Assembly: GCA_028023455.1 (NCBI GenBank)
Contig: JAQFVV010000317.1
Location: 693,501 to 757,500 of the forward strand
Length of the DNA stretch: 64,000 nt
Direction of reading: 5' to 3'
Source: Epiperipatus broadwayi
Lineage: Eukaryota; Onychophora; Udeonychophora; Euonychophora; Peripatidae
A program made the position numbers and the translations under genes. Below, in pieces: positions 1-12,569 of the stretch. The notes under the pieces were generated by a model. The model saw only the letters and a program-made list of their open reading frames with translations, made no database searches and was not told the DNA's origin. Numbering within the stretch: the stretch's first letter is position 1; each line of letters begins with the position of its first letter.

Positions 1-3000
1 AAAAAAAATCTTTAAACTTTCTAAATTATACTTCTCTTTCTTAAACTTTTATAATTAATTCTTTCATAGGAGTTTTTTACTTTAATCATTTCTTGATAAA
101 ATAATTCCATAATATTTTAACTTCTTTAACTAATTATAAATTCTTTTCATGTTAAAATTTTATAATTTATGAAATTTACGAACATATTATTTAGCTTTGG
201 CTGAAGCTAAATGTTAAGTCACATTTTATGCTGAGACATCTAAAAAAAATTGTATAGTTTACTTTTGTTATGAATAAATTGTTGCTTGTACTTTATAATG
301 CTGTAAATTTTTACATATAAAAATTACTTTAGCAGTATTTTATAGATTGTACAGCTATAAAATAATTTTTACATAGTTTAAGTTGTAATTGTTTTAAGCC
401 TAAATAAGTGTTTAAGATTTAAGATAGCTGGTAATCAAGGTGATAAATAATGCCGTTTAAATTAATAATACTAGTTTAGTTAAGATTTAATTATTCAAAA
501 TATTTTAAAATGTTTGTATTTATTTTAAAGTTAAGAAACTAGATTCAAACCTTATATTTTGGTTTGATGCTTTTTAAATTAAAGCTATAATATTTTAATT
601 CATTTTAATTTTAAAACAATATTCTAGTTAAATATTTTTAGACTGATTTACTTAGAAATAGTATAATAAAGCTAGTAATTAAAAATAGTATTTTTAATAG
701 CAATAGGTAAATGAATGGCTGAATAAATGAGTGAATGAATAAATATTATATTTACTTAACATTATTTATTTTAAAATATCTTAAAAATATAATTTTAAAT
801 ATATATTTTTGACTTGTCTAGATTTAAACAGTAATAAATAGTTATATTAAATATTATCTGTAATATTTATTTTACTTAATATAATGTAAATTTCATTGTA
901 AAATATATTTTTAATTAATTTGTAATTGTCTAGATAAAAATTGATTAATTTGAATATTAATTAGGTAAAATTTTACTTAACAATCTTCCCTGGTTGCAAT
1001 AGACAGCATTCAAACTAATAAGGGAAGAGTGCAAATATTATAAAGTTAATGAAAGTTGTGTATAGTGATCACATGACTAATAGTATAAATGAGATTTTCA
1101 CCCGCTCTCATTTCTCCTCAATTAGTTTTAATTTTATTATTTTTCTAGCTTAGTATGATAAAGTAATTTAATATCTATCTTAACACAGTTATCTGAATTG
1201 AAATGTCAAGGAAACAAATCTTTTCTCCCAGATTTAATGATCATATCATTAATTATTACAATGTTTAGAATATTAATTTTAAAATTATCTGCATTCAAGA
1301 ACTTCAAAAGTTATTATTATTGCCATTATCATGATTCAAGAACTCTTATCAGTTTTAAAATCTATTTGAATGCCTGCATTATAATTAACGATGCCACAGA
1401 ATATTTAAATTTCTTGTTGGTATGAATATCACAGAAAATATTGAGAATTTTTTAACATTTTTTAAAAATATTTATTTATGTCAAATATTGTCCAGAATTT
1501 ATTTATTTAAAGTAAAAGTCTGTAATTCATTGAATAAGAACTATATTTTTGATATAAAGAATGTTTGCTTCTCAGACATTTACAAATGATATAAGTTCAC
1601 AAAAGAAATATTAAATGAATAATAATTTTGTACTTCAATAAAAGAATTTATTTATGCTGTTATTCTAATAAAGGCATTATATTTTTAATTTCTGAAAGCA
1701 CAAATAAAATATTTCACTTATTATGCCTATTTTATTTGCTTCCCTAAAAGAAAGAAAGAAAGAAATCTTTTTTTTTCCAATTAGGGGTAATAAAAAAAAA
1801 TCAACTTGTATGAAACTATTTGATAAATATTGTGAAGAATTAAAAGTTATCATTTAATAATACAAAATATAAAATATACCTGCAAAAAGACATGATATTT
1901 TAATGAACTTAAATAACTTTTCTACATTTTAATTATTTTATAATGCCTGCAAGAATGTTTTAAAATCTGCAAGTTAATGTGATATTTGATTTTTTTTCTT
2001 GCAAATATTTGATAATGTTGGATTAATATTATTTATTAGAAGTACTTTATTATAAAATATTCACATTAATATTACAAATTTAGAATAATTTGTATAATGA
2101 ATTAAGTTGGATACCTGAATTCAAATAATTGAAAACTATTTATTCAACTTAATAAACATATATCATAACTTATAATTATGGAAACTTGTTTGAATGGTTA
2201 TAAATTTATTCTATATTTGCTTGCATGAATATTTGAAATTTTACCAAGGTTATCCAAAAGAAACATTTTATATTTCATAGTTATAATCTAGATTTTAATA
2301 TTGTTATATGATGGATATGTTTGCTATCCACAAATTGTTGTTGCCAACATTCCTCTTCATGCTCCTGTTTAATGGAGAATGATTAAAGAAGAAAGCAGAA
2401 GGGCTGTTCTTTAATTTATTTATTTGATTGTAAAAACAATTGAATTTATTTGTAATATGATTTTGCATACCATATTTTATTTATGTTCATATTATTTTCA
2501 TAGTGCTTTATCATATTTGCATATTTTAAATAGTATGTATTTTCCTTTTTATATATGAATTGTTTATTTATGAAAGTATATCTTTATGCTGTAAGCTGAA
2601 TAAGTAGATGTATGTTTCTATTAATTATTTTATGTTTATTTATTGCCTAATGTTACTAGAACCATATTTGGCATTAATTATTGTTATTTATCATATTTGT
2701 TAGCTATAGTATTTTTGTTAGAGATAGCACATTTATTTTCTCTATTTTCAGAGTGCTTATATGTCAGTATATTTGAAGATGGTGGTTTTAGTCTCTATCA
2801 TTATTTTGCTAGCTTATTTTCAAAAGAGATGGTAGCATTTGTCGCTTATTATTTATTGTCTTGTGACCATTTGTATGCTCATAGCATATATTTTGAAGAT
2901 TATAGCTTAAACCATTTTACGACAATTCCTATTTATTGTTTTGTCCCTGATGCACATTCTAATTATTTTTCCTTAATGACATAGTTTTAGATCCTTTATT

Positions 3001-5550
3001 AGACCTCAAAAGTGTGTGCATTATTTTGAGCTATGTCTTCATATTTTCACTTTGCCTTTATTATTTGAAGATGGTTATTGCTTTTAATTTGTAGTATATT
3101 TAATAAAGCATATGTAATATTTTTACGATAATTTTATCTGGCATTTCAGTGATTTTATCAAGATCTTGAGGAATTCTGCCTTACTTCTCTAGCATTCTTG
3201 GTAGGCTTAAATGGGAATAGATCATTGTAAATGTGTAAGTCCTATTTTTGAGCTTTGCTAATAATGAGGACAAAATATGATAAATAATTAATTTTAAATT
3301 TTTAAAAGTGTATTCAGGCACAAATAGGCAATATTCATCACTCCTTTTCACTGGATTGGTAAGCTATTATTACTGAGTATGTTAAATATTCATAAAAAAC
3401 ACATTACTTATATGAAGGTTATTGTTATCATATGAATGCATTGATAATTAAACAATATAAAGTTTATGTTAATCTGCTAGATTATTTTTGTTTAATCCAA
3501 CTGAATTTATTTTTATAAAACATGATGTAAATTTTTAAATCCTTCTGTCATAATTTTGAAGAAGTAAAGTTGTGAAAGTTTTTGACTGTATGGACTCAAG
3601 TATGGAATATTTGAAATCTTATATTTGTTTTATTGTAGAATAAATCTTTGTTATTCTTATTTAAAAAATTTCTCATAGTCGTTTGTTCACATCATTCCAC
3701 TTATCAAACAGAAGTCATTCCACATATTGAATAAAAGTTTAAATGCTTATAAAATATCATAAATTATTTTAAGTGTGTTTACTAAACTAGTACGTAAATA
3801 TTGAAGCTAATGAGAGTTACTTTATTGAATTATTTAAGCATTAGTAGAACATCTACTAATGCTGTATTCTGCTTAATAAAGAGTTATAATTTATCACTTT
3901 AACTAACTCAGTTTGCTTATTTCAAGTCACTGTGCATATTTAATGTTATCATTTTTTATTAGAACATATTTATTATTCTGTGATAAAATTTAATTTTACA
4001 AGAACTTACTTCATGTTTAGAAGATGTTTAAGTAGATTTATTCCAAGATATTTAGGATGGATATTAAACCCCTTTCCCATTCTTAATATCTTAGTATAGT
4101 CATAGATTGTTCATTATCTTAGTATAAAATTAAGAGATCATATTTATGGTATTTAAGTTAGCAATAGTATTATTATTAACATAATTATTATAAGACATTA
4201 GCTTAGGGGAAGTGTAGGTCATTTATTTTATTAACTCAGATTTCATTCAATGTAGAATAAATCTGAAGAGTTAAAAAGAATTTATTTTAGAATTTATGAG
4301 ATCATATTACCCTAAGTTACTCTAATTTCTTTAATGAACCATATTATTTAAATTTGTTCTGATAATGAAGAAATTACATTCAGAAGATGGATCTTAACTG
4401 AGCAATTTATCCAAGCAAATGGACTCACGTCTGAGAAATGTTGTTAACATTTTTTACAGCTATAAAATTTATGTATATTTATTTTCTAATATTTTAAATA
4501 CAAAAAATTCAAAAGATGACAGGAAAATTGAATATGCAGATCTTCAAAGTTTCTTAAGCTTTATGATGATGGCTATCCTTTTTATATTTCACAATCTCAA
4601 ACTTAGTGAGATTACTTTCAGAAAATATTATGATAGTTTAAAAACTTGATTTTTTAGAAAGTTTATGATTATTTTTGTATCGTAATTGTGTAATAATTAT
4701 TAGAAATCAAAATATATATTATTGCTTATTTATTTTTTACAAAAATGTTTTATTTTTAAATATAAAAGATTATATTCTTCTGAATATTGTTAACATAGAT
4801 ATTATGGTCATGGGAAATACAACTGTCTAGAAATGATGCCACTCAACACTGGCATAAATTGATAGATTTAGTAGATATTAAAAATAATTTGTTCAGGATT
4901 TTCTAAAACAAATATCAAATAAAGAAGATTTTGTTCATTTTGCAAATTGAATCATCTCCATTTGAAATTGCATGATGTGACAGCATTTTGTTTTGATTAA
5001 AATCTAATTTTTAAAATAATTCTGAAAATCAAATGTGATTTTTTTTAAAGTGTATTTAATTTTTAAACAAAAATATATTTGAGTGAAGTTAAATTTATTA
5101 TATTCTGATACATAATAATGGTTTAATACTAAAATGAAAGTTTAAATCTTAAATCTAGTGAGAACAAAGAAATTTGTCAGAAAGTTAGTGGAGTGTGGAG
5201 AGTTAAGTGGCATAGATTTTTAACCTTTTTATCTGTTCAAAGCAATGAGATGCATAGAAGATACTGAAGAGATGGAATAATTGGTAGTTATAGTAGAGAT
5301 TTGTAGAAGAAATTTAAATGTAATCTCGATGGCATATGGTCACAATATTAAGAGTGTTTTATGTGTGCTAGAGTTAGTTGAGATTTCTTCTTTTGAATCC
5401 TTCCCCTGTATATTTTTTTATTTTAGCATATAGCATTTGTTTTATAAACCCATTGAGCTTAGCTATTACATTACAATTTTAGCTTTATACTACATAAAAT
5501 GTTTCTTATTCACTCTCTTTTTCTTTCCTAGATTACAATATTTATTCATA
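1..5550. other. AT-rich non-coding stretch, no gene recognised
   Basis: Very AT-rich sequence with frequent stop codons in all frames. The longest open frame, 2643-2984 on the plus strand (113 codons from a non-ATG start), is rich in Phe, Tyr, Leu and Ser as expected from T-rich DNA and has no motif I recognise, so I do not call it a gene. No splice-bounded exon, RNA gene or element end was seen. If the exon at 20026 belongs to EHBP1, this is most likely upstream intron or flank. Confidence 0.6.
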
Positions 5551-5656
5551 TATTCCACCTTTATTGTTTAAAGTAGATTGTCTTGACAGTAGTTTGAAAT
5601 TGTTGCTTGTTATTGATATTAGGATTGCCTAAGTGTTGACTGGCTTTTAATGAATA
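5551..5656 (+). repeat. Dispersed repeat, copy 1 (pair with 12397-12498)
   Basis: About 105 bp closely matching 12397-12498 in direct orientation. Shared blocks include 'ATTCCRCCTTTATTGTT', 'GTTATTGATATTRGGATTG' and 'GTGTTGACTGG'. It ends in a (TA)n tract. The family is unknown. The second copy lies within the 12.2-13.5 kb PLE-like region, so this may be an isolated piece of the same element family. Confidence 0.55.
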
Positions 5657-5720
5657 TATATATATATATTTAAAAGCTTTGTTATATATATATATATATA
5701 TATATATGTGTATGTGTGTT
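5653..5720. repeat. (TA)n / (TG)n microsatellite
   Basis: Two runs of alternating TA separated by about 15 bases, running into TGTGTATGTGTG. Similar short TA runs occur near 6141, 6590, 11040-11078, 13530, 16275, 36896, 50061 and 56212. Confidence 0.85.
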
Positions 5721-7339
5721 TAAAGTAATATGTGCATACAGCAAAGTATTTAATATTGCAATTATAATGTTGCTATTATATGTTGTGTGATTTGCAAAGC
5801 ATGAGAGATTTGAATGAAGATAAAAAATTAATCATTAATATGCATAATAAAGAATAATAGGCCTAATACTAAATTTTGTGATACACTAAATTTGTATACC
5901 TAGTGATTTAATGCTTGTTAGTTGTTGTATCTTTTAGTTGAGAGATTTGTTGTACTCTAAACAATGTTTATTATAATGCCAAAATGATTTTTTTTTTCTA
6001 ATACCAAATGGTTTTATCACATCCCTAATTATTAAGGCAGATTAGAAAGTTGGCAAGATAAGCCAGCCAAGTAGACTATGATAATATAATTTCATCTACA
6101 TCATAATTTATGCTAATAAACATTTTATAATATGGTATAATATATATATATTGATGTCTCCAGTGTTATTTTATCTTAACGTGGTAAAAATCATTAAATT
6201 TATTTGATATATATATATAGTTTTAGATCATTATCCACATTGTTTTCAAAATTATTACTATGTGATTATTTTGAAAATAAATACGTTTTATTGAATTATT
6301 AATTCCTAAAGCAATTAGACTTTTTTCTCATTCTTTCATCTAAGCATTTTTTTTAAGAAAGATATTCAGAAATGAAAGGTAAATAAAGATTTTTTTTTTT
6401 TTTTTAAGAATGTGAATTATTGAAAATTCAACTAGATTTCAATTGATATCATTTGGTTAATGTGAGTGTGTGAACTTCTGTTAGCATTATAGTATTCATC
6501 ACCAAAAGTGCATTCAGCTAAAAACAAAAAAAAAATAAAAATAAAATCCACTTTGTAAAGCATATGCACATATGTACACAAAAAAATAATATATATATAT
6601 ATTAAGAGAGTGTATATATTTTATATGTAAGATGTAAATATATCTTTCAGATTGTTCCTTAAATATGGTTATTGGTTAACCCTTTTAAACTGCACTTTTT
6701 CTGATAGCATTTAGAAACAATTTGGATTGCATTTGTACTTTTATTTTAATAAACTTCCTAGCTATAATTTTTTTCTTAGAAATATAAATTTAAAAATAAG
6801 GTCATTCTAAAAATCATATTTAATTTTTGAAAATAAAGAAAAAGATAATAAACTGAAATGTGCAATCAGAACTCTTTCCTTTTCAGTGGCAAAAGTGTGT
6901 TTGGAATAAAATTTATTTAAACTCCATTTCTAGCATCAAAAAAAATTTTTGTAAAAAATACATAAAGCAATGAAATTGTGTTTTAAAATGTAAAATGTTA
7001 CAATATAATTATTTTTTAAATGACAAAATAATAAGAGCTACCTACAATCTTTGCAGAGTATTTCTTTTTTAGCTAATCGCCACTTTCTTCTCTATTTTAT
7101 TACATTTTTCTTTAATTGTATTTTTTTAAAAAGTCACTTATTGTTGAGTAAAATCTGAATATCATATTCATATCAAAAAATAAATATTAACATAAATATT
7201 TTGCAAAAGTAATCATAAATATATAAACAATTATTGAAAATTTGACTTTCATTTTCAAAATTTAAATAAAAGATGTGCTTGTGCAAATGCAATGACTATT
7301 TTGAGAATAAATAAACTGTTAAGCCCTTGACTTTTATAT
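5721..7339. other. AT-rich non-coding stretch
   Basis: No gene, splice-bounded exon or element end recognised. It contains short TA runs (about 6141 and 6590) and A or T homopolymers (about 6394-6405). Confidence 0.55.
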
Positions 7340-8740
7340 TGGATTCTCATGTGAAAAGTTATATACCAAATGTCTAAATGATAAAGATGTACCAGATGAT
7401 TGGAAAAATGCAGTATTAATATTTAAAAAAGGTGATAAAGAAGATATTAGAAATTACAGACCTATCAGTCTTTTATAGGTTTTATGCAAAAATTTTACCA
7501 AGATAATTACAACTCATCTACAGAGAACATTGGATTTTCACCAACCAAGAGAACAAGCTGTATTTAAAAGTGGTTTTAGTACAGTAGATCATATCCAGGT
7601 ATTGAGAGAAGTTATAGAAAGGACAAATGAATATGAGTTGCCATTATGTTTTGGATTTGTAGATTTTGAAAAGGCATTTGATTCTTTAAACATTTCTTCA
7701 GTGATTAAAGCATTGGATCATCAACGTATAGATTCAGGATATTATCATATTTTAAAGAATATTTATAAAAATGCAACAGCAACAATTAGATTACATAATG
7801 ATACTGGGAAAGTCAACATTGAGAAGGATGTAAGACGGTGACTCCATATCTCCAAAACTTTTTACAGCAGTGCTGCAAGAAGTATTTTGTGGATTAAAAT
7901 GGGAAGCTAAAGGAGTGAAAGTAAATGGAGATTATTTAAGTCATTTAGATTTTGCAGACATTGTAGTTGTTTTTGCAAATAATGCTTTAGAGCTGCAGGA
8001 AATGTTGCAGGAGTTGATCAGCTGAAAGTAGGGCTAAAGATAATTATTAAAAAGACTAAAGTAATGTTTAATCGATTTTTTCAAAATGCAAAAATAAGGA
8101 TTGGTTATGATGAGTTAGAAGAAGTTAACAGTTACAAATACCTTGGTCAGATTATTAATACAGATGGAAACCTAATGGGTGAAATTAATCATAGAATTAA
8201 ACTGGGTTGGAGTGCTTTTGGTAGAAATAACTTGATACTCAAAGGAAATATGCCTATGTGTTTGGGAAAAAAAGGTTTTTAATAAATGTGTTTTACCAGT
8301 TCTTACTTATGGATCTGAGACTTGGACACTTAATAGAAGAGCAATACAGAGACTTCAGACCACTCAAAGAAGTATGGAGAGATGCATATTGGAAGTAACA
8401 AGAAGAGGTCGAAAACACAATATATGGATAAGAAAACAAACATGTGTTACTGACATCATTGAAAAAATTAAAAGATTGGAGTTGGGCTGGACATATTGCT
8501 GAAAGAGATGATAATATATGGACAATTGAAATCTTAAACTGGATTCCAAGAGATTGTAAAAGGCCTAGAAAGAGACCACATGTTAGATGGATGGATTAAA
8601 TAAGAAAGTGTGCAGGAGTGATGTGGAGAAGAGAAGCTAAAGATCGGAAAAGATGAATTGAACTTGGAGAGACCTTCATCCTGCAGTGGATTGATAATGG
8701 TTGATGATGATGACTTTTTTACAAAAATTAATAAACAGTA
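7340..8740 (+). mobile_element. RTE-clade LINE, 5'-truncated and decayed (copy 1)
   Basis: Starts abruptly within the palm-proximal part of the reverse transcriptase and runs to the 3' end, which finishes in an ATTGATAATGGTTGATGATGATGA-type tail (8689-8711) typical of RTE elements. The endonuclease and early RT blocks are absent, as expected from incomplete target-primed reverse transcription. It is the same family as the copy at 23.6-25.35 kb, with matching 'KGVKVNGDY' versus 'KGIKVNGDY' and matching 3' ends. It lies in the same orientation as the putative host exon. No target-site duplication was recognised. Confidence 0.85.
7347..8655 (+). pseudogene. RTE reverse transcriptase, broken
   Basis: Once encoded the RT palm, thumb and C-terminal region of an RTE-clade LINE, which copies element RNA into DNA at a nicked chromosomal site. 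Visible in order: '[12 protein letters not shown]' and 'NYRPISLL' (7387-7476), an in-frame TAG at 7477, motif A 'FVDFEKAFDSLN' (7655-7690), motif B remnant 'GDSISPKLF' (about 7838-7864) reached only by a one-base frameshift, the catalytic box at about 7950 reading 'FADIVVV' instead of FADD, then 'YKYLGQIINTDGN' (8135-8172), 'LTYGSETWTLNRRA' (8303-8343) and 'RPRKRPHVRWMD' (8562-8596). The second catalytic aspartate is lost and several more stops and shifts follow, so the copy is dead. The order and spacing of blocks are those of RTE proteins. Confidence 0.85.
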
Positions 8741-10029
8741 CATTAATTTGTTTTATGGTCAAATTGAATACAATAAATGCTGTAGAATAGTTGCAAGTGT
8801 CAGTCTAGACTCTATTACATTGTCCAGTAACATGCCGTAACCTTCTTCTGCCTTTTACCACAAAATCACATCACTTAGTTATTTTTCCAAGAGCAGATTT
8901 TTCAATTTTACTCTAGATCAATTTACTTTATGAAAAAGCCAAAAGAGTTTTATGGTTGATGATTTATAGCTTTATATTATTGATAACCATTAAGTACTCG
9001 AACTAATAATAGATGCTTTTAGATAAAGTAAAAAGAAATATTCTAGGAAAAAGATGATTAACCATCCAAGAAAGTTATATAAAATTGTTGTTGGTAATAC
9101 TTTCCTGGCCAAGGAATACAATGTGCCTTGTTTGTCATAAAACATATCTGTAAAATGTACAAAAACTGACTTTGCACATGCAAGTAGGCTTGAGTTCAAA
9201 ACTTAAGGTTTTTTAATTTTAAGCTATTAGTTTGAATAGTATTAAAGTTTGTTTCTTAATGCATAGTGACATTAGTTATATATTTGAATCTTAGTTCTCA
9301 CTAATCATGACAAGAGCCAAAAACTGGTATGGGAATAGGATAATTTTAGCCATCTACAGTCTCTTGATTATTTTTGCTTACATGAGATTATTGTAGAACA
9401 AAATGAAAAAAAACTGCTCTATTTTTAATAATCATGTCATCTGCATTTATTGCTAAAATAACTTGGTTTATAATACCAACTTATCTTTTTAATCAAAACA
9501 TTTTATTTGCTGCTATATTTTCTTGTCATCATTAACTATTTTATGTATTATTTTATAGAATTCCAGATATTATGTTTTCTTATGGCGAATTATTTTCACT
9601 ATATATCATTGTTATCATTATTTTGTTTTCATTCTCATCCACAATTTCATTTGCTAACCATATATATTTCTCCTAAATGACATTTCTAATTGAATCAAAT
9701 TCCAAATATTTTTTCCCCTAATTGAAGCATTTCTATCTCTCTACATTCTTGATCCAACTATTTTTCTTTTGCTAAATCTGTTTCTCTTCTTAGCTTATTA
9801 TTAATTTTTCTATATGCATTTTGCCCTTTCTCAGTATTGACATTCTTTCATCTCATCTGTACTTCCATTTTTTCAACATACTTTCTGTTATTCAAAGTTG
9901 TTTACCTTTCTTTAACCATATAGTACCTTTTCCCCCCTGTTTTTAATAATCTTTCTTTAATCTTACACCAATACTTATCAGAACTATTAATTATTAAAGT
10001 AATAACTCTTTTCATGCAACTAAGTAATT
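8741..10029. other. AT-rich non-coding stretch
   Basis: No gene recognised. The part from about 9440 to 9990 is pyrimidine-rich on the plus strand, with many C/T runs, but shows no motif I know. Confidence 0.5.
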
Positions 10030-10605
10030 CTTGCAATGAATTATTGTGAAAAAGTACAATAAACATAAACTAATTAAGTGCACTGAGCCAACTTTTGGCA
10101 AAACACTGTCAAAATCATAGTGATGAGTGGAGTTATGTAGTACAGGTGTGCTTATATAATTGATGTGATATAATGTATAAATAAGGCACAATATGCAAAT
10201 ATGGCAATTTGATATTCCATTTTTCGAATAATTGAACACATTAATCCTTTTTGTTGATGAAATGTGGAATCTTTACAATTACCCAAGCTTTTTTGTTTAT
10301 TTATTGTCTCTTTCCATACAAATGGTTCAAATGTTGGCTGAAAAACATGTGACCATGGAGCATTCATGATAAAGAATAATCAATCTATTCACTTTTTTGT
10401 TTTGTTCTATTGTACATTGGTCAGTTCTCATGGATTTATTTGCGCGAGATTTACTGTAATATACAGAGCTGCAGGATGAATTTCTATATGGAATTTTATA
10501 GACAATCTGAGGAATATGTTCCATTGGTGTCTTGTATTTAGTATTGTTTACCAAACTCTTAAGAGAAGGTGGAGATCTGAAGTTTACTCTGTGTTGCACA
10601 AATCT
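10030..10605 (-). pseudogene. Penelope-like element 3' fragment with GIY-YIG remnant (minus copy)
   Basis: Read on the minus strand, 10599 to 10327 gives a peptide that aligns with the GIY-YIG linker of the better preserved PLE at 26.9-27.3 kb: 'PPSLKSLVNNTKYKTP' versus 'PPCTNRLINNSKDKIEP', followed by 'IVYKIPYRNSSCSSVYY', the site of the GIY and YIG strands. The frame shifts near 10350 and continues through the region of the catalytic glutamate helix to about 10040. PLE proteins join an RT to a GIY-YIG endonuclease that nicks the target site. Here only the nuclease part remains, with stops and frameshifts. It faces a plus-strand copy of the same region at 10760-11270. Confidence 0.7.
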
Positions 10606-10759
10606 ACCTAAGGTTCTTTAAAATTTGGGGATGTAAGGAAGGCTTATCCATATTTTAGGCATATTGTTAATGTAAATAATTGTAAAAACAATAATATGCA
10701 CAAAATGTATATAAATCTTTCTTACATCCCCCTCATTGCAAAGAATTTTAAATACATTT
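10606..10759. repeat. Centre of head-to-head PLE inverted repeat
   Basis: The bases between the two PLE fragments continue the inverted symmetry: 'GGGGATGTAAGGAA' near 10627 is mirrored by 'TTCTTACATCCCC' near 10720, and 'AGTTTACTCTGTGTT' (about 10579) by 'AGAGTAAACTTC' (about 10776). The 60-80 bp at the very centre are not paired. The whole 10.03-11.27 kb block can therefore fold on itself. Confidence 0.6.
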
Positions 10760-11270
10760 GCATTAACACATATAGAGTAAACTTCTGATTGCCACCTTCT
10801 CTTATTAATTTGTTGAACAATACTAAAGACAAGACACCAGTGGAGTGTTCTCGGGTGGTCTGTAAAATTGCATATAGTAATACATCTTGCAGGTCTGTGT
10901 GTTACAGTGAATCTCATGCAAATAGAGAAAAACAAAAGATTGAATACAGATCGATCTTCTTTCATCATGAAATCATCATGGATCACATGTTTTTCCCAGA
11001 TAACATTAGAACAGTTTACATGGAAAGAGATGATAATATATATATAAACATTACAAGCATTATATATATATATATATAAAGAGGCTCTGGTAGTTCAAAG
11101 CATGCAGATTCCATCAACAAAAAATATTCATGTGTTCCATTGTCCAAAAAATAGAATATCTAATTGTCTTATTTGCACATTGAGCCTCATTTACATATTT
11201 CATCACATCTATAACATAAATGCACCTGTACTGCATGACTCCATTCAGCACTGTATTGTGGCATATATTC
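10760..11270 (+). pseudogene. Penelope-like element 3' fragment with GIY-YIG remnant (plus copy)
   Basis: Plus-strand mirror of the fragment at 10030-10605. The frame from 10789 reads 'PPSLINLLNNTKDKTPVE' then 'VVCKIAYSNTSCRSVCYSE', which lines up with 'VVYSISCPQPGCRAIYFGE' of the PLE at 27 kb, so the cysteine pair and the Y-x-G strand are recognisable. After a TA microsatellite (11036-11078) the C-terminal tail continues from 11102 as 'HCPKNRISNCLICTL', matching 'YSKNGISNCHICIL' of the minus copy. Stops, a frameshift and the microsatellite make it non-functional. Confidence 0.7.
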
Positions 11271-12227
11271 ATCTTTGTCAATTCATTTTATTGTATTTTT
11301 ACATAGTAAACTAAATTTTTCTTTCTCCATTTATGTCAATTTATCTAAGTCCCATCTTATATATCTTTTCCCTTTTTTTTATTCTTTTTAAACTTCACTT
11401 TAATTTAATCACAACCAAACTATGATCTCAGTTTATATCAGCACTAGGTAAATCATGGGAACCTATAATAGCATTTGTTTCTATCCTGAATCAATATGTA
11501 AATAATTTGATAACATTTTCTAATACCTAGCTGAGGTTTTAACACCAAACATAATGATTTCTGTATGCATATTCATAATAAAACAAGTGAAGTATAAGGC
11601 AAAGTTATTTCTCATGGTCTTCTTTGCCCAGAAATAACCTCCACAACAGGCTTAATATGTTAGCTGAATCTCATAAAATGAACATGCATCTACTGCTTCC
11701 TCCTCACCATTGTCATCTACAGTGTTTTTCTACTGACTTGGAAGAATACTGTTGCTGAAATGAAAAATAAATCATATAAATAGTGTTATTTTTGTATATT
11801 TTTATTTCATGAAACAAATTACTATGTATTTAGTACCATTAAATAAAAAATATGAAATGCACAATTAAATATGTGTGATAAAGCTGGCTAATCAAATGCA
11901 ATAAATGTAGAAATAGATTATTTTTAATAGTCAACCTGGCTTACTATTTGTTAAGTGTATTTTGTATTTCTCAAGGCCTTTTTTGATTTATTTTTTACTC
12001 ATAAATTTAAATGTTTAAGTATTGTATGAATTCATATCTGTATAGAATTTGGTTTAATATTAATCTCAGGAATGTCTGAATGAGTTTCTACTAAGTTAGG
12101 CAGCAGTTAATACCTTGTCATGAATGATTTTCATGGGTTACATATCTAAATGATATACTTGGTGGTTTCATTCATATGTGAATTTGATTATGAATATACC
12201 TACATTTTGGCTTGATTACACAAGCCA
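11271..12227. other. AT-rich non-coding stretch
   Basis: No gene or repeat assigned. It is slightly less AT-rich around 11600-11760, without a recognisable product. Confidence 0.5.
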
Positions 12228-12396
12228 TCAACTGGGTGATGGAGAATATTATAAAGATGTTTGTAGAAGAGCTGTAAACACTAGTTTATAGCACTGTTAA
12301 AGTTCTGCCACTAGACAAAAAAAAAAAAAATCAAATAAAAAGAAATATGTATTTTTATCATTTTTATTGATAGAATTTAGTCTTTTTTACTATATA

Positions 12397-12498
12397 TATT
12401 CCGCCTTTATTGTTAAAAGATTTTCTTGAGAACATTTTGAAATTATTGATTGTTATTGATATTGGGATTGTCTATGTGTTGACTGGATTTTAATGATA
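12397..12498 (+). repeat. Dispersed repeat, copy 2 (pair with 5551-5656)
   Basis: Direct copy of the repeat at 5551-5656, with conserved blocks 'CCGCCTTTATTGTTAAA', 'GATATTGGGATTGTCTA' and 'GTGTTGACTGGATTTTAATG'. It lies between the left inverted arm and the coding remnant of the PLE-like region. Confidence 0.55.
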
Positions 12499-12569
12499 TT
12501 TATATAGATGATACATGCATCATATGGTATCATGGTAAAAATAAATTATATGATTTTTTCTCACATTTA

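Noticed and set aside
2643-2984. 113-codon open frame on the plus strand
   Set aside because: The start is not ATG, the residues follow T-rich base composition, and there is no motif, splice context or similarity I recognise.
10618-10986. 122-codon minus-strand open frame
   Set aside because: It is antisense to the plus-strand PLE fragment and the inverted spacer, so it is a shadow.
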